Notes under the pieces: model-generated
Database searches by the model: none
Told to the model about the DNA's origin: nothing
The model's input: the letters and a program-made list of their open reading frames with translations, nothing else
Position numbers and translations under genes: made by a program
Assembly (NCBI RefSeq): GCF_965218685.1
Contig: NZ_OZ244657.1
Coordinates: forward strand, 3,162,001 to 3,226,000
Direction: 5' to 3'
Origin: Thalassobius sp965218685
Lineage (GTDB): Bacteria > Pseudomonadota > Alphaproteobacteria > Rhodobacterales > Rhodobacteraceae
Length of the DNA: 64,000 nt
Shown: piece by piece, positions 51,827 through 59,512 of the stretch
How positions within the stretch are numbered: position 1 is the first letter of the stretch
Layout: every line of letters starts with the position of its first letter

Positions 51827-52383
51827 TGGAATATATATCCCTGATTTTCATCGCTGTTTTGCTGCTGGCCCTGCTGGCCCTCTTGCGCCCGGGGATGCGG
51901 TTCGCCTCGCAACGCCCCGAGGATTACGCAGCAACAGGCCCGGCGTTTGACCTGCGCACGCATCTGAACGGCCCCATCCTGTCCGAGGGCATGATCCACG
52001 GCCCCACGGGGCGGGTAAATTCTCGGTTTCTGGCAAAGATGCATGGAAAATGGGAGGGCGCGCACGGCATCCTGACCGAGGATTTCACCTTTGCCGGGGG
52101 GCGCACGCAGCGCCGCGAATGGAGCCTGCGCCTGGGCAATGACGGACGCTTTACCGCAACAGCACCGGATGTGATCGGCATCGCCACAGGCGAGGTATCC
52201 GGAGCAGCGATCTGCATGCGCTACCGCATTCGGCTGGAACCTGACGCGGGCGGGCATGTTTTGTCGGTCACTGATTGGCTGTATCTGATGGAGAACGGCG
52301 TGATCCTGAACCGGTCCGAGATGCGCAAATTTGGCGTGAAGGTGGCCGAATTAACGGCCACCATGCGTCCACTTGCGGCCTAG
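51826..52383 (+). CDS. DUF3833 protein, membrane-anchored
   Basis: A 185-residue protein with one N-terminal hydrophobic segment (SLIFIAVLLLALLALL) and a lipocalin-like DUF3833 domain (FLAKMHGKWEGAHGILTEDF, DWLYLMENGVILNRSEMRKF). It may be a lipid-binding or accessory component for modified acyl chains. ATG 51826 overlaps the preceding stop, and its 3' end overlaps the convergent arsJ gene by four bases. Confidence 0.85.
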   Translation: MEYISLIFIAVLLLALLALLRPGMRFASQRPEDYAATGPAFDLRTHLNGPILSEGMIHGPTGRVNSRFLAKMHGKWEGAHGILTEDFTFAGGRTQRREWSLRLGNDGRFTATAPDVIGIATGEVSGAAICMRYRIRLEPDAGGHVLSVTDWLYLMENGVILNRSEMRKFGVKVAELTATMRPLAA

Positions 52384-53645
52384 GCAGGTTGGGCGCTTGG
52401 GGCGTGCAAACGGCCCGCGCCCACCCAGCTAAGCCCCACGAACAGCGCAGCCACGCCCAGACACCACGGCAGCCCGCCGATCTGATAGCTTAGCCCGCTC
52501 ATCAACGTGCCCAGCAGCCGCCCCGCCGCGTTGGCCATGTAATAGAACCCGACATCCATCGTGACCCTTTCTGATTTGGTAAAGGCCAGGATCAGATAGG
52601 AATGCAACGAGGAATTCACCGCGAAAATGGCGCCGAAGACCAGCAGGCCAATCACCAGGGTGATCGTGAACCAGGTGCTTGCGCCGTCTGACACTTCGCA
52701 CAAAACGGCCAGCACCGCGGGCACCACGAACAAGGCCGCGACCCACCCCTTGGCGGCGTGAACCAACTCGCCCACAGGGCGGGTGTTGGCCCGCAGCAGT
52801 TTGGGCGCGTAGGCCTGCACCGCGCCGTAAAGGATGGTCCAAACGGCCATGAAACTGCCGATCAGAAAGAACGCGCGGCGGTTGCCCTCTTCGCTGCCGT
52901 CGGACAGGACGGCGTAGAAAAAGATCGGGATGCCGACCACGAACCACACATCGCGCGCGCCGAACAGGAACAGGCGCGCACCGGAAAGCCAGTTGATGTT
53001 CCGATCTTTCGAGAAGACCTCGGAAAACTTCGCGCCCTTCTTGCCCCGCGGCAGACCGCTTGGCATTTTCAGCGCGATGGCGATCAGGATCACCGCCAGA
53101 ATGGCCGCCATCCCCAGAACCGAAGGCACAAAGCCGAACAGCCCCAGCAGCGCGGCGCCCAACAGGAATCCGAACCCTTTGACGGCGTTCTTGGATCCGG
53201 TCAACACGGCCACCCAGCGGAACAAACCGCCATTGCCCGAAGGCGCCAGCAATTTCACGGCGCTTTTGGCGCTCATCTTGGCCAGATCCTTGGCCACGCC
53301 CGAGGCCCCCTGCACCGCCATCACAAAAGCGACGGAGGTCCACAGCGCCCAGCTTGGGTCAAGCTGCGCCAGCGCCAGCAGCGCCACCACTTGTAACCCC
53401 AGTCCAGCATACAGGGTCGAGGTCAGCCCGAACCGCGCGGCGATCCAGCCAGCGGACAGGTTGGTGATGATCCCGGCGATCTCGTACAGGATAAACAGAT
53501 AGGCCAGCTGCACGGGCGAAAACCCCAGCGTGTGAAAGTGCAGCAGCACCAACATCCGCAAAGCCCCGTCGGTCAGCATGAACGCCCAATAGGCGGCGGT
53601 GACGGCGATATACGCCGCCAACCCATCTGGCTTTGTCTGGCTCAC
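52380..53645 (-). CDS. arsJ: ArsJ, organoarsenical efflux MFS permease
   Basis: A 421-residue MFS protein with 12 membrane segments. AAYWAFMLTDGALRMLVLLH, SGVAKDLAKMSAKSAVKLLA and VAVLTGSKNAVKGFGFLLGA are typical ArsJ stretches. It exports 1-arseno-3-phosphoglycerate formed by the neighbouring GAPDH from arsenate, a detoxification route. A GTG start at 53645 is chosen: it overlaps the GAPDH stop (GTGA) and removes an unconvincing 18-residue extension. Confidence 0.93.
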   Translation of the reverse strand: MSQTKPDGLAAYIAVTAAYWAFMLTDGALRMLVLLHFHTLGFSPVQLAYLFILYEIAGIITNLSAGWIAARFGLTSTLYAGLGLQVVALLALAQLDPSWALWTSVAFVMAVQGASGVAKDLAKMSAKSAVKLLAPSGNGGLFRWVAVLTGSKNAVKGFGFLLGAALLGLFGFVPSVLGMAAILAVILIAIALKMPSGLPRGKKGAKFSEVFSKDRNINWLSGARLFLFGARDVWFVVGIPIFFYAVLSDGSEEGNRRAFFLIGSFMAVWTILYGAVQAYAPKLLRANTRPVGELVHAAKGWVAALFVVPAVLAVLCEVSDGASTWFTITLVIGLLVFGAIFAVNSSLHSYLILAFTKSERVTMDVGFYYMANAAGRLLGTLMSGLSYQIGGLPWCLGVAALFVGLSWVGAGRLHAPSAQPA

Positions 53646-54640
53646 AGCGAGTTGCCCACCATCAGCGCCACGTCCACCAGACGCTGGGCATACCCCCATT
53701 CGTTGTCGTACCAGGCATAGATCTTCACCTGCGTACCATTCACCACCATGGTCGAGGGCGCATCGATGATCGAGCTGCGATCGTCATTGGTATAGTCGCA
53801 CGACACCAGCGGGCGGGTCTCATAGCCCAGAATACCCTTCAGCGGGCCGTTGGCGGCGGCCTCGAACAGGGCGTTGACCTCTTCGACGGTGGTTTCACGC
53901 TCGACCTCGAACACGCAATCGGTCAGCGAGGCATTCAGCAACGGCACCCGCACTGCGTGGCCGTTCAATTTGCCCTTGAGGTCAGGGAAAATCATGGTGA
54001 TCGCCGTGGCCGACCCCGAGGTTGTCGGAATAAGCGAGTTCAGCGCAGACCGCGCGCGCCGCAAATCCTTGGCCGGACGGTCCACGATGGTCTGCGTATT
54101 GGTGACGTCATGGATCGTGGTCATCGAGCCGTGCTTGATCCCCAGCCCTTCGTGCAGAACCTTGACCACGGGCGCCAGGCAGTTGGTGGTGCAACTGGCC
54201 GCGGTAACAATCTGGTGCTGATCGGGATCATAAATCTCGTCGTTGATGCCATAGACGATATTGGCGGTCGGGCCGTCCTTGACGGGGGCCGAGACAACGA
54301 CCTTTTTCACCCCGGCGGCAAAATACGGGGCCAGCTTAGCCTCGGTCTTGAACACGCCAGAGCAGTCGATCACCACGTCCACGCCTTCTAGCGGCAGATC
54401 TTCGATCTTCGAAGTGCCTATGAAGGGGATACGTGTGCCATCAATGGTCACGCTGTCGGCATCATGCGAAAATTCGGCATCCCAACGGCCGTGCACCGTG
54501 TCAAACTCCAGCAGATGCGCATGCATTTCTGGGTCGCCCACAGCATCGTTGATCCAGGCCACCTGCGCGCCGCTGTCCAGCAAGGGTTTCAGCGCCAGTT
54601 TCCCCATACGGCCCAGGCCGTTCAGTGCATAAGTCGTCAT
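53642..54640 (-). CDS. ArsJ-associated glyceraldehyde-3-phosphate dehydrogenase
   Basis: A 332-residue GAPDH. Catalytic Cys150 is in TAASCTTNCLAPVVK, and the NAD site is YALNGLGRMGKLALKPLL, with Met in place of the common Ile. With arsenate instead of phosphate it makes 1-arseno-3-phosphoglycerate, pumped out by ArsJ. The start overlaps the ArsR-ArsC stop (ATGA) and the stop overlaps arsJ, so the three genes form a coupled operon. It is specialised by context and not the glycolytic copy. Confidence 0.92.
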   Translation of the reverse strand: MTTYALNGLGRMGKLALKPLLDSGAQVAWINDAVGDPEMHAHLLEFDTVHGRWDAEFSHDADSVTIDGTRIPFIGTSKIEDLPLEGVDVVIDCSGVFKTEAKLAPYFAAGVKKVVVSAPVKDGPTANIVYGINDEIYDPDQHQIVTAASCTTNCLAPVVKVLHEGLGIKHGSMTTIHDVTNTQTIVDRPAKDLRRARSALNSLIPTTSGSATAITMIFPDLKGKLNGHAVRVPLLNASLTDCVFEVERETTVEEVNALFEAAANGPLKGILGYETRPLVSCDYTNDDRSSIIDAPSTMVVNGTQVKIYAWYDNEWGYAQRLVDVALMVGNSL

Positions 54641-55470
54641 TGTATTTCCATATCGTTGGCAAGGGCGTCCACGCGATTTTGCAGGGACACGCGATCCAGG
54701 CTGTCAAACGGCAGCGCGGCAAAGGCGATGATCCGGTTGCGCAACGCGGCATAGGCTTGCTGAAAGGCCAGTCGCTTTTCGGCATCGGTTCCGGTCGCTT
54801 TGACCGGGTCAGGCAGGCCCCAATGGGCGCTGATCGGCTGTCCTGCCCAGGCCGGGCATTCCTCGTTTGCGGCCTGATCGCAAACGGTAAAGACAAAATC
54901 CATCACGGGCGCGTCGGGCCCCTGAAATGCGGACATGGGCTTGGCGTACAGAACGCCCACGTCGTGCCCCTTGTCGGCCAGCATCTCGATGGCAAAAGGG
55001 TTCAGGCCAGTGGCCGGGTTCACCCCGACCGAATAGGCATTGAACCGATCCCCGGCTTCGGTACGCAGGATGGATTCAGCAAAAATCGAGCGGGCCGAGT
55101 TGCCCACACAGATGAATAGAACATTGTATTTGCGGTCTGGCATCACGGCCTCTTCGGTTCGAGCCCCACTGGGGCGGCACAGATCAGGGCGCCCCCGGCA
55201 GCAGTCATCTACAAGGAACGAAACCAGCCCCTCGGATTGCTCTTGGGACACGCGGTAAAGCAACGAGCGCCCCTCGCGGGTCTGCGATATCAGCCCCGCG
55301 TGACGCAGGGATGACAGATAGGCCGACAGGGTGTTGGCCCGCGCATCCAGCACGCCGGCAATCTCGCCTGCGGACAGCGCGTCAGGATAGCGGCGCATAA
55401 GCAGACGAAAGATCGCCAGACGCTGCGGGTGGGCCAGTGCGGCCAATTGTTCGACTCGATTCATTTCCAT
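54637..55470 (-). CDS. ArsR repressor fused to thioredoxin-type arsenate reductase (ArsC)
   Basis: A 277-residue fusion. Residues 1 to about 95 are a winged-helix ArsR (LDARANTLSAYLSSLRHAGL) with Cys90, Cys91 and Cys98, the As(III)-binding cysteine layout of AfArsR-type repressors. Residues about 112-277 are an LMW-phosphatase-fold ArsC with P-loop Cys121-X5-Arg127 (ICVGNSARS) and redox cysteines Cys197 and Cys205 (VCDQAANEECP). One polypeptide would sense As(III) and reduce As(V). ATG 55470 is preferred; ATG 55464 is possible. Confidence 0.92.
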   Translation of the reverse strand: MEMNRVEQLAALAHPQRLAIFRLLMRRYPDALSAGEIAGVLDARANTLSAYLSSLRHAGLISQTREGRSLLYRVSQEQSEGLVSFLVDDCCRGRPDLCRPSGARTEEAVMPDRKYNVLFICVGNSARSIFAESILRTEAGDRFNAYSVGVNPATGLNPFAIEMLADKGHDVGVLYAKPMSAFQGPDAPVMDFVFTVCDQAANEECPAWAGQPISAHWGLPDPVKATGTDAEKRLAFQQAYAALRNRIIAFAALPFDSLDRVSLQNRVDALANDMEIQ

Positions 55471-55484
55471 ATTTCGCGAAATAT
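55469..55484. promoter_or_regulatory. perfect palindrome, ArsR operator candidate
   Basis: ATATTTCGCGAAATAT is a perfect 16-base palindrome overlapping the start codon of the ArsR-ArsC gene, with an extra CGAAATAT repeat immediately outside. The CGAAATAT half-sites fit ArsR operators, so autorepression of the arsenic operon is likely. It also faces the divergent LysR gene. Confidence 0.72.
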
Positions 55485-55600
55485 CGAAATATAAACTTGG
55501 CTGCAATAGAAATTATCCGGAATCCAGCCGGGCCAGAGGTTGAACGCCCAGCGACGGCTCGGCTAGGGTACACAGACCTGCAACCGCAAAGGCCCCCTCC

Positions 55601-56521
55601 ATGGTTTCCAAACGCATCCGTATGCGGCACTTGCGCTGCTTTACCGCTGTGGCGGACCTCGGCTCGGTCACGCGTGCCGCTGAACGGATGGGGACGGTGC
55701 AGCCTTCGGTATCGCGCTCGATCCGCGAGCTTGAGGAAGAGCTGGGCATCACCCTGTTTGAACGCACGGCTTCGGGGCTGGCGATGAATGCGGCGGGGCG
55801 GCTGTTGTATTCCTATGTCGATGGCGGGCTGGAACAGGTCGACCTGGGCATTAAAACCATGCGTGGCCAAATCGTGGAACAGCGGGTCAGCGCCTATGTC
55901 CTGCCCAACGTGGTGCGCATGGTGATGCCGGGGGCGACGGTGCGGTTCAAATCGCTCTATCCCTCGATCGATGTTGAATTCAAGGCGACCACCGGCGGCG
56001 GGCTGCACCACCATCTGCGGCTTGGCGACGCTGACTTCAGCTTTGGCCGCATCCAATCGGCCGAGGCAATGCAAGGCCTGAACTTCGAACACCTGTTCAG
56101 CGAGCCACTTGTTTTCTTTGCCCGCAGCGGCCATCCGCTGGACGGGGCCTCGAATCTGAGCATCCACGACATCAATGAATATCCCGTTGTGATCCCGCTG
56201 ACTGACACGATCATCCGTGACGAGCTGGATCGGTTCATCATTGGCAAAGGGCTGTCGCGCTTCAAGAACCGGATCGAAACCATTTCATTCGAATTCGTGC
56301 GAAACTTCAGCCTTGTCTCGGATGCCATCGTGTTCCTGCCCTTGGGCGGAATGAAACGAGAGCTGCGCGACGGCACGGTCACCGCGCTGGACTTTTGCCA
56401 GGACGAGTTGATGGGCGCGGTCGGTTTGACCACACCAACGGCGCGAAAAACGTCGGAGCCTGCGCAGCTTTTGATGCAGGTCATCCGCGAAGAGGTTCAG
56501 ATCCTTGGGCTGGGATCGTAA
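55601..56521 (+). CDS. LysR-family regulator of the sulfatase/TRAP locus
   Basis: A 306-residue LysR protein with N-terminal HTH (FTAVADLGSVTRAAERMGTV then QPSVSRSIRELEEELGITLF) and a C-terminal periplasmic-binding-like effector domain. It precedes a sulfatase and a TAXI-TRAP transporter in the same direction, which it probably controls. ATG 55601 is used; ATG 55622 (MRHLRCF) gives a more typical LysR N-terminus but neither has a clear ribosome binding site. Confidence 0.9.
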   Translation: MVSKRIRMRHLRCFTAVADLGSVTRAAERMGTVQPSVSRSIRELEEELGITLFERTASGLAMNAAGRLLYSYVDGGLEQVDLGIKTMRGQIVEQRVSAYVLPNVVRMVMPGATVRFKSLYPSIDVEFKATTGGGLHHHLRLGDADFSFGRIQSAEAMQGLNFEHLFSEPLVFFARSGHPLDGASNLSIHDINEYPVVIPLTDTIIRDELDRFIIGKGLSRFKNRIETISFEFVRNFSLVSDAIVFLPLGGMKRELRDGTVTALDFCQDELMGAVGLTTPTARKTSEPAQLLMQVIREEVQILGLGS

Positions 56522-56530
56522 CCACTCGAT

Positions 56531-56546
56531 ATAACCGTTTCGTTAT
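56531..56546. promoter_or_regulatory. ATAAC-N6-GTTAT inverted repeat, candidate LysR site
   Basis: A perfect five-base inverted repeat begins nine bases after the LysR stop, upstream of the sulfatase gene. A further TCGTTA half-site follows about 25 bases on. It could bind the LysR protein; the promoter for the sulfatase/TRAP operon must lie in this 159-base gap. Confidence 0.4.
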
Positions 56547-56680
56547 GCGGTTTGCCAAATCACTATTTCTCAACGGCATATCGAATCGTTACGTTTACTT
56601 CAAATAAAAGGGAGGAGACGCTAAGCAGTCGCCATACAGGGCGGCGGCACTGGTCGGTTTGACCGCGGCGCAAAATATAC

Positions 56681-58354
56681 ATGGCTAAACCCAAAAATAT
56701 TCTGTTCATCATGTTCGACCAGCTGCGCTGGGACTATCTTAGCTGTTATGGTCACAAAACCCTGCATACCCCCCATATCGACCGTCTGGCCAAGATGGGC
56801 GTGCGCTTTGACCGTTGCTATATCCAATCGCCGATCTGCGGCAGCTCGCGTATGTCCACATATACTGGACGTTACGTGCACAGCCACGGCGCCAGCTGGA
56901 ACAACATCCCCCTGAAGGTCGGTGAAAAGACCATGGGCGATCACCTGCGCAAGCTGGGCATGGACTGCTGGCTGGTGGGCAAGACCCACATGAGCGTGGA
57001 CGCCGAGGGAATGGAACGTCTGGGGCTGGAGCGCGACAGCATCATCGGTGCGCGCGTGGCCGAATGCGGCTTCGACGTGTTTGAACGCGACGACGGGATG
57101 CTGCCCGAGGGGCCGGATGGATCCTATGACCCGGATGGCGCCAAGGAGTATAACAAATGGCTGAAGGCCAAGGGCTACGAATCCGACAACCCCTGGCACG
57201 ACTTCGCCAATTCGGGTCTGGATGACGAAGGCAACGTGCTGTCCGGATGGTTCCTGAAAAACTCGTCCGAAGCCGCGAATATCGCCGAAGAGGACAGCGA
57301 AACTCCCTATCTGACCGGCCGCGGCATGGAGTTCATCGAACAGGCCAAAGAACCCTGGTGCATGCACCTGTCCTTTATCAAACCGCACTGGCCCTATGTG
57401 GTGCCCGAACCCTATGCCAGCATGTACGGCCCCGAAGACGTGCAAGAGGTCATCCGCTCGGACGACGAATATGAAACCGCGCACCCGGTACTAAAGGCGT
57501 TTATGGACAGCGGCGTAGGCAAGGCGTTTTCCCGCAAAGAAGTGCGCGAGGCCGTGATCCCCGCCTATATGGGCCTGATCAAGCAATGCGACGACCAGAT
57601 GGGCCGCCTGTTCGACTGGCTGGAAGAAACCGGCCGGATGGAAGACACGATGATCGTGCTGACCTCGGATCATGGGGATTTCCTGGGCGATCACTGGATG
57701 GGCGAAAAGACCTTTTTCCACGACAACTCGGCCAAAGTGCCGTTGATCATCTATGACCCCTCGTCCGAGGCCGACGCCACGCGCGGCACCGTCTGCGATG
57801 CGCTGGTCGAAGCGATCGATCTGGCCCCCACCTTTGTCGACGTCGCGGGCGGCGAGCCGGAATACCACATCCTTGAGGGCGAAAGCCTGCTGCCCGTGCT
57901 GCGGGGCGAGCGTGCCGAAACCCTGCGCGACTATGCGATCTGCGAATACGACTACTCGGCTTCGCCCACAGCGGATCAGCTGGGTCACGGGGTGCGCGAC
58001 GCCGTGATGTTCATGGTCGCCACCAAGGAATGGAAAATGGTCCATTGCGAGGGCGAGCATCGCCCGATCCTGTTCGACCTGGTCAACGACCCGCTTGAAT
58101 TGCGGGACCTGGGTGACAGCGAGGACCATCAGGACATCATCGACCAGATGTATGACAAGCTGTTTGCCTGGGCACGGCGGCAGTCTCAGCGCACCACGCG
58201 CAGCCACACACAACTGGAGGAGATGCGGACAAAAACCCGCCGTCGCGGCGTGATGATCGGCATCTATGACGAAAACGAAGCTCCACTGGAGCTGACAGTG
58301 AAATACCGCGGCCGCAAAGCGCCCAACATGAAAAAAGGCGTCGCGGCCGAATAA
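56681..58354 (+). CDS. sulfatase-family hydrolase with variant active-site motif
   Basis: A 557-residue alkaline-phosphatase-superfamily enzyme. Metal ligands are near Asp13 (FDQLRWD) and at Asp330-His331 (LTSDHGDFLGDHWMG). The sulfatase signature reads C53-G-S-S-R57 (SPICGSSRMSTYTGRY) instead of C/S-x-P-x-R, so the proline that the formylglycine-generating enzyme usually recognises is missing. It may still be a sulfatase or phosphonate monoesterase. It has no signal peptide and is probably cytoplasmic, acting on an imported sulfate ester or phosphoester; the next genes encode a transporter that could bring it in. Confidence 0.82.
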   Translation: MAKPKNILFIMFDQLRWDYLSCYGHKTLHTPHIDRLAKMGVRFDRCYIQSPICGSSRMSTYTGRYVHSHGASWNNIPLKVGEKTMGDHLRKLGMDCWLVGKTHMSVDAEGMERLGLERDSIIGARVAECGFDVFERDDGMLPEGPDGSYDPDGAKEYNKWLKAKGYESDNPWHDFANSGLDDEGNVLSGWFLKNSSEAANIAEEDSETPYLTGRGMEFIEQAKEPWCMHLSFIKPHWPYVVPEPYASMYGPEDVQEVIRSDDEYETAHPVLKAFMDSGVGKAFSRKEVREAVIPAYMGLIKQCDDQMGRLFDWLEETGRMEDTMIVLTSDHGDFLGDHWMGEKTFFHDNSAKVPLIIYDPSSEADATRGTVCDALVEAIDLAPTFVDVAGGEPEYHILEGESLLPVLRGERAETLRDYAICEYDYSASPTADQLGHGVRDAVMFMVATKEWKMVHCEGEHRPILFDLVNDPLELRDLGDSEDHQDIIDQMYDKLFAWARRQSQRTTRSHTQLEEMRTKTRRRGVMIGIYDENEAPLELTVKYRGRKAPNMKKGVAAE

Positions 58355-58379
58355 CTTTCCAAGGGAGGAACTGGAAGAA

Positions 58380-59429
58380 ATGAAACACGTAACCAAAACG
58401 CTAGCGGCGGCTGCGGCTGCACTGGGGCTGAGCGCAGCCGCAGCGCAGGCGCAAGCCAACCTGACCTATGAAACCACCACTCCGGGCGCGGCCACCCATG
58501 CCACCGCCATGCATATGGCAGAGGTCAGTTCGCGCGCTGGCATCGCCAACCTGCAGGTGCTGGAAGGCCAGACGCTGACCAACTCGTTGATGAACATCGC
58601 CGAAGGGCGCTCGGACATCTCGAACATGCCGCTGATCCTGGTGTTCCTGCTGGACAAAGGCCGTGGCCCATACTCGAAAACCGGTGCTGAAAAAGGCGCC
58701 GAGCTGGCCTCGAACGTGCGCGCGCTGTATCCGTTCAACTCGGGCGCATATGGCCTGATCGCGCTGGAAAGCGAAGGCATCGATTCCTGGGAGAAACTGC
58801 GCGGTAAAAACGTCTGGAACGGCCCGCCCCGTGGCGCCGCGCTGGTGAACGCGCGTCAAGCCGCACAGATGGCTGCCGGCCTGAAGGATGGCGAGGATTA
58901 CACCGGTCACCAGACCAACTGGGGGCAGCTGCCCTCGGTTCTGGTGGATGGTTCGATGGACGCCTTTGTGCTGCCGCTGACCTTCCCCTCGCAGCGTGTG
59001 ACCACCATGCAGGCCGCGGGTGACGTTGTCATCGTCTCGACCCCCAAGGACGTGTTCGAAAGCGATGCCTACCGCAAGATCTTCAACGCGCCCGGCAACG
59101 TGCCTGTGATCGTCCACTGGGATGAAATGGGCTATGGCGACGGTGTGCGCATGGTGTCCGAGGATGGCAACTTCCGCGGGATCGGTACGGCGTTTGCCGA
59201 CATCGTGAACAAGGACATGCCGTTTGATCTGGCCAAGGCCCTGGTGGCCGAGCACATCAAGACCCTGGACGAGATGAAAAACCGCACGGCGTTCATGAAA
59301 AACACCAACCTGGGCATTCTGGACGCCGAGACCACGGGTTTCTGCGGACCCTTGTCGCTGAAGTATCACCCCGGCGCAATCGCCGCATGGGAAGAAGCCG
59401 GTTACACCGTACCCGAGTGTGCCAAGTAA
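58380..59429 (+). CDS. TAXI-family TRAP transporter substrate-binding protein
   Basis: A 349-residue periplasmic binding protein with an Ala-rich Sec signal (about residues 1-26), then LTYETTTPGAATHATAMHMA. TAXI proteins share a TRAP-type flytrap and work with fused permeases like the next gene. GGGAGG precedes the ATG. The ligand is unknown; linkage to the sulfatase suggests a sulfated or phosphorylated small molecule. Confidence 0.88.
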   Translation: MKHVTKTLAAAAAALGLSAAAAQAQANLTYETTTPGAATHATAMHMAEVSSRAGIANLQVLEGQTLTNSLMNIAEGRSDISNMPLILVFLLDKGRGPYSKTGAEKGAELASNVRALYPFNSGAYGLIALESEGIDSWEKLRGKNVWNGPPRGAALVNARQAAQMAAGLKDGEDYTGHQTNWGQLPSVLVDGSMDAFVLPLTFPSQRVTTMQAAGDVVIVSTPKDVFESDAYRKIFNAPGNVPVIVHWDEMGYGDGVRMVSEDGNFRGIGTAFADIVNKDMPFDLAKALVAEHIKTLDEMKNRTAFMKNTNLGILDAETTGFCGPLSLKYHPGAIAAWEEAGYTVPECAK

Positions 59430-59512
59430 ACAGCGCACCATTCGCCCGGGCGGCGTAACACTGATCGCCCGGGCCCCTACACTCTGCAAAACCCCACAGA
59501 CTGGAGCCCCCC

